From an uncultured Chlorobiota bacterium (GTDB lineage Bacteria; Bacteroidota; Kapaibacteriia; OLB7): DNA of 12,095 nt. Numbering within the stretch: the stretch's first letter is position 1; each line of letters starts with the position of its first letter. Below the pieces are notes generated by a model. The model was not told the origin of the DNA and made no database searches. It saw nothing but the letters and a program-made list of their open reading frames with translations. The stretch spans positions 1 to 12,095 of the forward strand of contig CAMLOB010000062.1 in the NCBI GenBank assembly GCA_946481475.1, read 5' to 3'. This document shows positions 1 to 8,400 of this stretch, one piece after another. The position numbers and the translations under genes were made by a program.

Positions 1-10
1 CACATACGCT

Positions 11-60
11 TTGCGTAATTTTTCAGTACCGTTGATCCCCTCCAATGAGCATACATTTCC
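11..60 (+). promoter_or_regulatory. candidate promoter/regulatory element upstream of gene 1
   Basis: Block 1 is TTGCGTAATTTTTCAGTA at 11-28 and block 2 is TACATTTCC at 52-60, with 23 bases between. The only other place I see this pair is before gene 4, where block 1 matches at 16 of 18 positions, block 2 at 7 of 9, and the spacing is identical. The spacers themselves are unrelated, which argues for two constrained protein contacts rather than a simple duplication. Block 2 resembles the Bacteroidota -7 box TAnnTTTG (TAcaTTTc). Block 1 lies further upstream than a normal -33 box and could be an activator site or UP-like element. The promoter role is inferred. Confidence 0.45.
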
Positions 61-107
61 TGTAATAGCTGCGACGCTTATCGTCACGGAGCCGATTCGG
101 CGTAATT

Positions 108-120
108 CAATCAACCGTAA
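108..120 (+). promoter_or_regulatory. shared 5' leader motif before gene 1
   Basis: CAATCAACCGTAA sits just upstream of the gene 1 start codon at 126. The gene 4 leader has CAATCAACGTAA at 9331-9342, differing by one missing C. There is no Shine-Dalgarno sequence near the gene 1 ATG, which is common in the Bacteroidota/Chlorobi group, so the motif could take part in translation start or be a regulator site. It is short and AC-rich, so chance similarity is possible. Confidence 0.25.
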
Positions 121-125
121 AAACC

Positions 126-3100
126 ATGCGAACGGCAGTTCCGGCACGACCTGTTCTTGTGCCTATGTGGATCGTGTTTGTCTTTTTCCTGATTCTTCCC
201 CTTACCCGGGGGGAAGGGCAGACGACACAACCCGAGTGGCGTCTCCACACAACGATGCCGGAAGCCCTGACCGGACACCGGATGGTCCTTCTGCCGACCG
301 GCGATGTTCTGGTCTGCGGCGGCCTGGGGTCCGACGGGACGCCGCAACGAAGTTCCTATCTCTACTCCTCGGTCACCGGAAGCTTTCGTCCGACGATCAA
401 CCGGTTGAACACACCCCGCGCCTACCATGCCCTTGTCGACGTTCCGACCGCCGGCGGGGGAAGACGGGTCTTTGCCGTCGGCGGATTTTCCGGAAGTGCC
501 GGAAGTTATCAGGGGGAAGCATCGATCGAGGTGCTGGAGTATGACGCCGGGCAGGGGAACTGGCGGTGGCGGCCGGCCGGGAGACTGGGGACGGGTCGGG
601 GAGATCTGCGAGGGGCGTGGGACGGAATGAATCATATCGTAGTGACCGGGGGATATGAAGGGACCGGAGTCCCTCTTCGCGCCGGGACCAGAAGCACAGT
701 CACCGAACGGATCGACATCACGACGCTTGCGGTTACGCCCCTCCCGGCAATGGATGCCGGACGGGCCGAGCATACGATCGCCCGCATCACCGACGAGAAC
801 GGACAGGATGTGATTCTGGTTGCCGGAGGTGAGGCGAACAGCGGGGCGACCGCAACACAGATCCTTGAGGGGACCCTCTGGAACCCGATCGCCAATCCTC
901 CCCTCTCCTATCACTCCGGCGGCGTCGGGTTCGGCGATCCGGTTTTCATCGCCCGGACGTTCGGCGGCTTCGATGCAAACGGGGCCCCGGTCGATCTCTG
1001 CGAGTGGTACGACGTCAAGCGGGGATGGCGGACCGCCCCCCGGATGAACGCTTCGCGCGCCCGGTTCGACGCAACGCTTGCGGCCGGACTTGCCGACACG
1101 GCCCTCGTCTATCTGGCCGTTGCCGGTCAGGGAACAACCGGTCCGATCACCGCCACCGAGCTCTTCAATCTTCCGAACTCCGCTTTTCCGAACGGAAGCT
1201 GGACGCCCTTCCCTTCGCTTCAGCAGGCCGGGTCGGAACGCCGGACGGTGATCGCCGGAAGCAACCTGCCGATTGTGACCGGAGGGCGCGGCCCCTCCGG
1301 TGTTCTTGACGGCGTCGAAATCTTCCAGCCTCTTCGGGCCGCCGACCAGTCGTTCGGCGACGAGGAGGTCGGACGCCGGAGCGACAGCATCCGGCTCTCG
1401 ATCAGAAACGAATGGCTCCTGCCGGTGCGGCTTACCGATTTCCGGATGGAAGGCTCTCCGGCATTTTTCTTCCGAGGGGACACGGCCGACTTCACGATTC
1501 CGGCCGGAGGATCCCGGACCATCCGGCTCTACTTCCAGCCGGGAACCACCGGTCGCCACGACGGTGCGCTGGTCTTTGAAGTGGGCGAACTGACTGACCG
1601 CGTCAAACTCAGCGGCAACGGGATCGCCTCGACGCTGGCGGTCATCAACAGCCCGTTCGATGCCGGCGCGGTCTTCCTGAAGGATCGCCGGCAGTTCTGC
1701 TTCCACGCGCTGCGGAACAACGGGACCGATACGGCGGTGATCGACTCGGTGACGATCGAACAGGTCGGCATCTTCCGACTCGTCTCGCCGAAAGGGCGTG
1801 CGGCGATTCCTCCGGGAGATTCCCTTCTGGTCTGCCTTGAATTCGTCCCGAACGCCCGTGGGACCGAAACCGGAACGGCGGTCATTCATCTGGCCGATAA
1901 AGCATATCCGGCACAGGTGATCGCCCACGGGGTCCGGCGCTACGTTACCGCATCGACGATTACCTCGGAATGCGATACCGTCATCTTTGTCCCCGACGCC
2001 GAAATCTCCGGCTTCATCCGCCTGGAAAATCCGGGGGACAGCCTGGTCCGGCTCACCCTTCCAACGCTGACGCAGAGCGTCGCCGGACTCTTCCGGCTTG
2101 CCGATCCGTCCGTCTTTCCGCTCGATCTGTTGCCGGGGGAATCCCGAACCATCGAGATCATCTTCTCCCCGGCGCGGGAATCGCGCGAGAGCGTGACGGT
2201 GAACTTCCCGAACAACGGAGACACGGCGGCAGCCGCCACCCTCTGCTTCGTCGCCCGTTCCCGCTACCTCGCCGTCTCGCAATCCGATCTCGACTTCGGT
2301 CCGGTCTGCATCGGCGACACGGTGACGCAGACGCTGGTGCTTGAGAACCCGGGAGGATTCGACACGGTGGAACTCTACTCGGCTGAACTGACTCCGCCGG
2401 ATGTCCTGGCGCTCTCCGGTTTCGCACCGACCACACTCGGCCCGCGCCGTTACGTTCGCCTGAGCGTCAGTTACGCACCGCAGACCGAGGGGACTCTGAA
2501 CGGTCAACTGATCGTGCGGAACAGTCGTGGGGATCTCATCATCCCGGTCGGCGGCGAAGCTCTCCCCTCAGCCCGCTTCCGTCCCCTCGACACCGAAGGG
2601 AGCATCGGCACAAGGGTGATCGTTCCGGTCTACATGGAAGGACTCGGCGTCGGGAACACCATCGATGAGGCCCTGCTGCAATTCTTCTACGACCCTTCGC
2701 TGATCCTGCCGCTGGATGTTGTGGCGCTGAACGGCGGACCCGGAATCGATCCGGCGAGGACGACGTTCGACATCGTCGGCAAGGGAGAAGGAGAGGTTGC
2801 GGTCGGCTGGACGGGGGTGGGGCTTGTGGCTGACGGACCGGCCTTCGGCATCGAGTGCGAGATACTACGGGGGGATACGCGCCGGACGCTCCTGCGACTT
2901 CAGGGAGAGAGCGAAAGCGGCTTCTGTCTGAGTCCGGGCGAGGGGACGCTTCTGACCCTTCCCCCCTGCTGGGGAGACGGAGGCTTCGTCCGCTCCGGCA
3001 AGGTCTCTCTCCTCTTCGCCTCACCAAAACCGGCATCCGAGTCGCTCACCGTAGTCGTGGTCACGCCGGAAGATGAAATGGGGGAAATCATCATCGAGAT

Positions 3101-3266
3101 GATCGATGCGGCGGGGAATCGCGTGGGAGAGTACCGACCGACCGACCGCCTGAACAACACCCACACACTGACGATCGATCTCGGTCCGGTCACTCCCGGT
3201 TTCTACTTCCTTCAGGGGCGAGCCGGTGAGAAGATCGTGGGATCGACGTCGGTTATCGTGCAGTAA
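126..3266 (+). CDS. secreted Kelch / ASH-repeat / cohesin-like protein with T9SS type A sorting domain
   Basis: This 1046-residue protein is probably exported and surface-attached or released through the type IX secretion system. A signal peptide is visible: Arg2 and Arg8, a hydrophobic core at about 13-27 and a likely cut near 31-33. The two arginines favour this ATG over the in-frame ATG at 165. Residues 44-390 hold about six Kelch-type blades ending in VCGG, AVGG, VTGG, VAGG, VAGQ and VTGG at 63, 117, 173, 232, 332 and 384; the first resembles galactose-oxidase-like propellers. About four ASH/choice-of-anchor D beta-sandwiches follow (402-498, 506-602, 611-708, 714-810), the last with the typical DFGPVCIGDT at 723-732. 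Residues 815-925 resemble a cohesin-like domain, and about 960-1046 form a type A sorting domain with an 'IDAAGNRV ... TPGFYFLQ' core. The propeller probably binds a ligand or partner; no enzyme active site is evident. It is probably first in a transcript with the OmpA-family gene 100 bases downstream. Domain calls are by eye; the specific role is unknown. Confidence 0.93.
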   Translation: MRTAVPARPVLVPMWIVFVFFLILPLTRGEGQTTQPEWRLHTTMPEALTGHRMVLLPTGDVLVCGGLGSDGTPQRSSYLYSSVTGSFRPTINRLNTPRAYHALVDVPTAGGGRRVFAVGGFSGSAGSYQGEASIEVLEYDAGQGNWRWRPAGRLGTGRGDLRGAWDGMNHIVVTGGYEGTGVPLRAGTRSTVTERIDITTLAVTPLPAMDAGRAEHTIARITDENGQDVILVAGGEANSGATATQILEGTLWNPIANPPLSYHSGGVGFGDPVFIARTFGGFDANGAPVDLCEWYDVKRGWRTAPRMNASRARFDATLAAGLADTALVYLAVAGQGTTGPITATELFNLPNSAFPNGSWTPFPSLQQAGSERRTVIAGSNLPIVTGGRGPSGVLDGVEIFQPLRAADQSFGDEEVGRRSDSIRLSIRNEWLLPVRLTDFRMEGSPAFFFRGDTADFTIPAGGSRTIRLYFQPGTTGRHDGALVFEVGELTDRVKLSGNGIASTLAVINSPFDAGAVFLKDRRQFCFHALRNNGTDTAVIDSVTIEQVGIFRLVSPKGRAAIPPGDSLLVCLEFVPNARGTETGTAVIHLADKAYPAQVIAHGVRRYVTASTITSECDTVIFVPDAEISGFIRLENPGDSLVRLTLPTLTQSVAGLFRLADPSVFPLDLLPGESRTIEIIFSPARESRESVTVNFPNNGDTAAAATLCFVARSRYLAVSQSDLDFGPVCIGDTVTQTLVLENPGGFDTVELYSAELTPPDVLALSGFAPTTLGPRRYVRLSVSYAPQTEGTLNGQLIVRNSRGDLIIPVGGEALPSARFRPLDTEGSIGTRVIVPVYMEGLGVGNTIDEALLQFFYDPSLILPLDVVALNGGPGIDPARTTFDIVGKGEGEVAVGWTGVGLVADGPAFGIECEILRGDTRRTLLRLQGESESGFCLSPGEGTLLTLPPCWGDGGFVRSGKVSLLFASPKPASESLTVVVVTPEDEMGEIIIEMIDAAGNRVGEYRPTDRLNNTHTLTIDLGPVTPGFYFLQGRAGEKIVGSTSVIVQ

Positions 3267-3366
3267 CGACACCTTCGGACGGATAGAATCCCGACGAAGA
3301 GAGACAACGGGCAGATCAGAAAAGGACAGCATATCCAAACGCCACAACGACGAAAAGAGAACAGAC
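3267..3366 (+). other. intergenic spacer between genes 1 and 2
   Basis: This 100-base gap has neither the two-block element seen before genes 1 and 4 nor a convincing terminator. The only small inverted repeat, CTTCG at 3273-3277 with CGAAG at 3295-3299, has a 17-base loop and no following T-run. The purine-rich GACGAAAAGAGA lies shortly before the gene 2 ATG and may act as a weak ribosome-binding region. The lack of signals supports co-transcription of genes 1 and 2. Confidence 0.4.
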
Positions 3367-5430
3367 ATGACGACGATGTTTCTGCGGACCGCGATTCTCC
3401 TTCTGGCTTTCGCAACCATACGGGGCACGGTATCCGCCCAGACCGATCCACCGGCCCCCGACCGACCGGACGAGGCCCGTCCGATCTCGATCGGTCTGAT
3501 CGGCTGGGGGACGATGAACCTGCACCGGGGGGACTTCACTTCGTATGACGGCATCCTTGAATGCGGCACGTTCGACGAAGCAAGAACCATCGGCTGGGGG
3601 GCGGGATATCTGGCGGAGTTTCCGCTCGGCCGGAGCTTCTCCCTCTCCCCGCGCTTCTACTACTGGCAGGGGGACGGGGACTTCACCACACCGAATCCGA
3701 ACCCGACCCGGATCGCCGTCGACGAGCAGACGGTGGTGCCGCTGGAGACCGAGCACACGCTGGAGACGGCGCTGGACTACGTGATGGCCGACATCCTGGT
3801 AAAGTGGAATTTCGCCTCTCCCTTCTACCTCGCCGTCGGTCCGTCGGTCGGGTACAATGCGCGGGCGGCCTACGAGCAGGAGGAGCGGATCATCTCTCCG
3901 CAGGGGGTCACCTTTCTCAACGGAGACGCCGCCAGAAACATCATCGCCGGGAATTTCGACGAACAGGGGACGCTGAACACAAACCGTCAGTTCAGGCTGG
4001 CGGCAACCGGGATGCTTGGAGGAGAGATTCCTCTGAACGACCGCCTGATGCTGACGCCGGAGGCCGGTTTCTCTTTCGGACTGACGAGCGTCCTCTCTTC
4101 CTTCGACTGGAGCGTCCACGCGATCCGGGCCGGACTCGGCCTGCAGTATGCACTTGGGGGCGAGAGAAATCCGAAGCCGGACACGATCCGCATCGCTCCA
4201 CCCGACCTCCCCGATCCGCAACCGCTGCTGACGATGGAGACGTTCAATCAGCAGAACGGCGTCCGGCTCAACTATGCCGAGGTGTCGATTGCCGAGGAGC
4301 GGGGGACCGACCTGATCCCTCTCCTCCCCTACGTCTTCTTTGAACCGAACTCCTCGACGATTCCGGCACGCTATCACAGACTGAACGCTTCCGGCACCGG
4401 TACGTTCAGCGAGGAGGGAGTGAACGACTCGACGCTCGGGGTCTATCACGATCTGCTGAACATCATCGGAAGCAGAATGCGCCGCTATCCGGAGTCGACG
4501 ATCACCGTCACCGGATGCCGCGAACCGCTGGACGACACCGAGGGGGCCGATCCTCTCTCGGCGGCCCGTGCCCGGGTGGTGAAGGAGTATCTGACCGGAA
4601 CGTGGGGGATCAACCCGGAACGGATTGCGCTGAAGAGCAGGGTTCTCCCGCAGGAAATATCGAACCGCTCGGTAGCCGACGGCAAGGAGGAGAACCGCCG
4701 GGCGGAGATCGGCTCGAACGACTCCCGCATCCTGGCCCCGGTCGTCAGGAAGATCGGCGGTATCCGGCTGGAGCCGGAGGCCGTGGTGATCTCCCCCGAA
4801 GCGCAGTTCGGCGAAGCCATTGCCGACTGGCGACTGACGATCACATCGGCTGAAGGGAAGGAACTCTGGCGAACCGCCGGGACCGGAAGTCCGGAGCGGG
4901 AACTGCTCTGGAATCTTTCGCCGGAGATGATCGATGATCTGGCGCCGCGCGGATCGACTTCCGGAACGCTGACTGCGGAGATGATTGCGACGACCCGTGA
5001 CGGGAAGTCGATCCGGGCGAAGCGGGACATCCCGGTCCGGCGAACATTCAGCTCGCGCCGCTACTCCGGGGAGATCGTCCGCGATTCGCTGATCGAACGC
5101 TACAGCCTGATCTTCTTCGACTTCGACACGCCGAAGATCAGCGACTTCAACAACGATGCGATCGAGGTGATCCGCAACCGGATGAGAACAAACTCGGCGG
5201 TAACGATCACCGGACTGACCGACAGGATCGGCGAGGAGGGCTACAACCGGACCCTCTCCGAAAAGCGGGCGGCCGCCACCAGCAGAGACATTCAGTCCCG
5301 CATCATTCCGGAGAAGCTCCGGACCGAAGGGGCCGGAGAGACATTCATCTACAACAATGATCTGCCGGAAGGACGGATGTACAACCGGACGGTGATCGTG
5401 GAGATCGCTACGCCGGTCGAGGGAATATGA
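3367..5430 (+). CDS. outer-membrane barrel protein with two OmpA-like domains
   Basis: This 687-residue protein is predicted to span the outer membrane and contact peptidoglycan. The frame is open from 3226, but ATG 3367 gives a clean signal peptide, with a hydrophobic core at 8-18 and cleavage after VSA-Q near residue 24. Residues about 38-265 alternate hydrophobic and aromatic residues (for example SLSPRFYYW, FYLAVGPSVGYN, HAIRAGLGLQYALGG), as expected of a transmembrane beta-barrel. A first OmpA-like domain (about 316-450) has ENRRAEI at 442-448, but the usual peptidoglycan-contact 'TD' position reads RE. A beta-rich segment (about 465-560), possibly Ig-like, follows. The second OmpA-like domain (about 579-681) is more canonical: FFDFDTPKI, GLTDRIGEEGYNRTLSEKRA at 616-635 and MYNRTVIVEI at 671-680. 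Its last bases overlap gene 3 by ATGA, indicating translational coupling, so it may anchor the exported neighbours. A plain OmpA-family structural role is the safe reading; the partners are inferred. Confidence 0.93.
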   Translation: MTTMFLRTAILLLAFATIRGTVSAQTDPPAPDRPDEARPISIGLIGWGTMNLHRGDFTSYDGILECGTFDEARTIGWGAGYLAEFPLGRSFSLSPRFYYWQGDGDFTTPNPNPTRIAVDEQTVVPLETEHTLETALDYVMADILVKWNFASPFYLAVGPSVGYNARAAYEQEERIISPQGVTFLNGDAARNIIAGNFDEQGTLNTNRQFRLAATGMLGGEIPLNDRLMLTPEAGFSFGLTSVLSSFDWSVHAIRAGLGLQYALGGERNPKPDTIRIAPPDLPDPQPLLTMETFNQQNGVRLNYAEVSIAEERGTDLIPLLPYVFFEPNSSTIPARYHRLNASGTGTFSEEGVNDSTLGVYHDLLNIIGSRMRRYPESTITVTGCREPLDDTEGADPLSAARARVVKEYLTGTWGINPERIALKSRVLPQEISNRSVADGKEENRRAEIGSNDSRILAPVVRKIGGIRLEPEAVVISPEAQFGEAIADWRLTITSAEGKELWRTAGTGSPERELLWNLSPEMIDDLAPRGSTSGTLTAEMIATTRDGKSIRAKRDIPVRRTFSSRRYSGEIVRDSLIERYSLIFFDFDTPKISDFNNDAIEVIRNRMRTNSAVTITGLTDRIGEEGYNRTLSEKRAAATSRDIQSRIIPEKLRTEGAGETFIYNNDLPEGRMYNRTVIVEIATPVEGI

Positions 5431-8400
5431 AGATAAAGACTGCAGAGAACACACAGATTATGAACAGGAACATCATGCTGTTTGATATGTCCCGCCCGGT
5501 TGCCGAAGCGAAGCTAAACGGACGGATGCCGCACGGCATTCTCCGGTCGCTCTGTCTTGTCTTCACATTCTTTCTTCCGGCAACGGTACTGCTCGGCCAA
5601 TCGAGTCTGAGCATCGTCGACGTCCTCCCCCCTTACAACCTGACGGCGACGCTCCTGACGAACGGGCACTTCTCGGTGACGACGAAGTATACCGGCGAGG
5701 ACAAGACGCTGATCTATCAGGAAGACGGCTCCGGCGGACGCCCGGTCAACTACACGTCGCACGTTCACTTCAAGGTGGATGACGTGATCTTCCAGCTCCC
5801 CTACGAGCTTGACCCGACAACACGGCAATCGCCGCCGCCGAACCCGCTGACGGTGGAGACGACCTTCCGCGACACGCTGGCCGGGACGCCCCGGATCAAC
5901 GCCCTGATGTACGGGATCATGCCGGACAACGATACGATCCGGTTTCGCCTCTGGATGGAACCGGTCAAACGTCCGAGCGGAGGGTTCATCCGCATCTCGG
6001 CCGAGGTCCACAACACGTCGGGGAAAGTGCGACGGATCGGCGTTCTGCTGCTGATCGACACGAAGATCGGAGACAACGACCGGGCACCGATCATCTCGGC
6101 TTTCGGCTACGAGACGACCGAAACCGAGTTCGAACAGGGGACGCCCCCCGGTATGCCTCCGTTCTGGCTTGGTCTTGAGGGGAGCCCTCTGCAACCCGGA
6201 TTGACGGCCCGGGGGAATCTGAACGCCGACGGCCTTATCACGCCCGATTTCTTTCTCTTCGGAAACTGGAAGGACAACACGGCGGTCAACGCGCCGGGAC
6301 TGGCTCTGGCGCAGTGGAACGAGCGACGGGCGATCAACACCGGCTACACCGACAGCTCGATTCTTCTTCTCTGGGAAGAGGAAGAGATGACGCCGGGAGA
6401 GCGCCGCGTGCGGGCATCGACGGAGATCGGTCTGGTCGACTCGCTGAACGTTACCTTCGGTCAGGGAGGATGGGGAGGAGTCGGTCTCGGTGGAGGAGGT
6501 CTCGGCGGCGGAAGCGGGAGCGGCTGTCTGGCGTTCGACACGGTCGCCCAGCGGAACTGCGCCGACGGCACGTTTCACCCCTACAATCCGGACTCGTTGC
6601 AGGCTCTTTTTCTGCTGACCAACGACACGGCACCGCAACTTGACGGGGCGGCGATCCGGATCGAGAACCTGCCGACCGGACTGAAGGCAGGTTCAAACAC
6701 CGGAGGGGTTATCCCTTCAACGCTGAACGCCGGAACGACCGGTGTGGCCACGCTCACCTTCTTCGCACTCCCCCGTCTGTTCGACACCACCTACCGGGTC
6801 CCGGTTGTCGTGGAGGCTAACGGCGGCCAGACGATTATCCGGGACACGCTCTGCATCTTCGTCCCGGGTCTGCCGAGCGAGCTGACGGTCTCCGAGGGAG
6901 AGTTTCTTCCCCTTTGCCCCGGTCTCAGCGATACGGTCGCATTTCCGGTTTCGCTGAAAGGGGCTCTCTGTCTGGATCTGCTGCCGAGCGCAGAGATTAT
7001 CGGTACGCCCGCCGACGTCGCGCAATTCGCCCTCGTGACGCCGACGCCCGGACAGGTTCCGGCGAACGGTTCGACGGCGATCCGGGTCGGCTACACGGCT
7101 ACGGCTGCCGGGACAGGCCACCAGGCAAAGCTTGTGGTATACGCAACGCAGCGCGGACTGAACGGAAGCGACCGGGACACGACGATCATCATCTCCGACA
7201 CGATCGATCTGATCGGTGAGGGGAGAGATGCGGAGTTCTTCATGGCCGACCGGGACGACACGCTCGACTTCGGGAATATCTGTCTGGGAGATACCGCCCT
7301 GCGGGAGTGGACGATCACGAATATCGGCGGATGCGATCTGGTAATTGAAGACACCTACCGGTTCGAGAACGATCCCTCGGCACAATTCTCCGTGGCAAAC
7401 GACACGGACTTCCCGATGACGATCGAGCGGAAGCTGGACGGAACCGTTCTCATCCGTTTTGCCCCGACGGTTCCGGGGAATGCCGAAGCACGATTCATCG
7501 TCCTGAGTCCGGCCCTCCCCTTCCTCGACACATTGATCGTGGCCGGCTTCGGCGATGCTCCCCGCTACGCGGCAACGCCGGACGATCCGGTCGACACGCT
7601 CTGTCCGGACGAACTCCTTCGACTCGCAATCCGGATCGAGAACCCGACGGCATGTCCGGTGGAGATCGACACGCTCTTTACCGACGACCCGCAGTTCGTC
7701 CCCGATGTTCCGGACGGCTTCATCCTGCCGCCGAACAGTGCGCGTACGGCATTCGTCACCGGACGGTTTGCTCTGCCGGGAGACTACACGACGCAGCTTC
7801 ATCTGCGGTCTGCAACGGCGGGGGACACGACAATCGACGTTCGCGTCACGGTCGCATCGCGCGATCTGGACTACGTGACGACGCTCGATATGGGAGATAT
7901 CCGGGTCGGCAATTCGGGCACATCGTCGGTGACGATCACCGCAAACGGGAGTGCGTCGGTGGAGATCACACGTCTCCGTCTGGCCGGGGTCGATGCGACC
8001 GAATACAACTTCACGTTCCCGAACGGCGAGACTCTTCCGCTGCGACTGCAGCCGGGGGAGAGTCTGGTCGTGGACATTGCCCTGACACCGGGTGACATCG
8101 AGGTGCGCCGGGGGACGCTGATCGTGGAGACAAGCGTCGCCACGACGTGCGGTCCCCGCGACCCGATTGCGCTGACCGGCCGGGGCGTCCTGCCGATTCT
8201 GGACGCACCGCAGCGGCGGTACGATCTCGGGCGCATCTGTGCCGGTCGCGGCATCGACACGACGATTCTCCTGCGCAACTTCGGCAATGCGCCGCTGAGC
8301 GTCGGAGCCTATAATCCGAACAGTGTTGCCGGAGATGTGGAGATCTCGCTGGAAGGTCTTCCCGTAACCATCCCTCCCGACTCCTCCACGCTGGTCCGCC

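Noticed and set aside
11..544. A 177-codon plus-strand open frame overlapping the start of gene 1
   Set aside because: It is in a different frame from the well-supported gene 1, has an Arg/Pro/Ser-rich product typical of out-of-frame GC-rich DNA, and starts inside the candidate promoter block.
126..1330. Gene 1 propeller as a galactose-oxidase-type enzyme
   Set aside because: The blades resemble that Kelch class, but I see no set of the Tyr, Cys and His copper ligands, and the ASH repeats and sorting domain fit a binding or structural surface protein better.
111..2507. A 798-codon open frame on the minus strand across gene 1
   Set aside because: It lies in mirror phase to gene 1, where an antisense stop arises only from sense codons TTA, CTA or TCA, which are rare in this GC-rich gene. 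The plus-strand frame has a signal peptide and known domains, while the antisense product is Arg-rich with no recognisable domain.
3273..3299. Possible terminator hairpin between genes 1 and 2 (CTTCG / CGAAG)
   Set aside because: Only five pairs, a 17-base loop and no T-tract.
3316..5454. A 712-codon open frame on the minus strand across gene 2
   Set aside because: Again in mirror phase to the OmpA-family gene and explained by codon bias. The product is Arg/Asp-rich with no domain.
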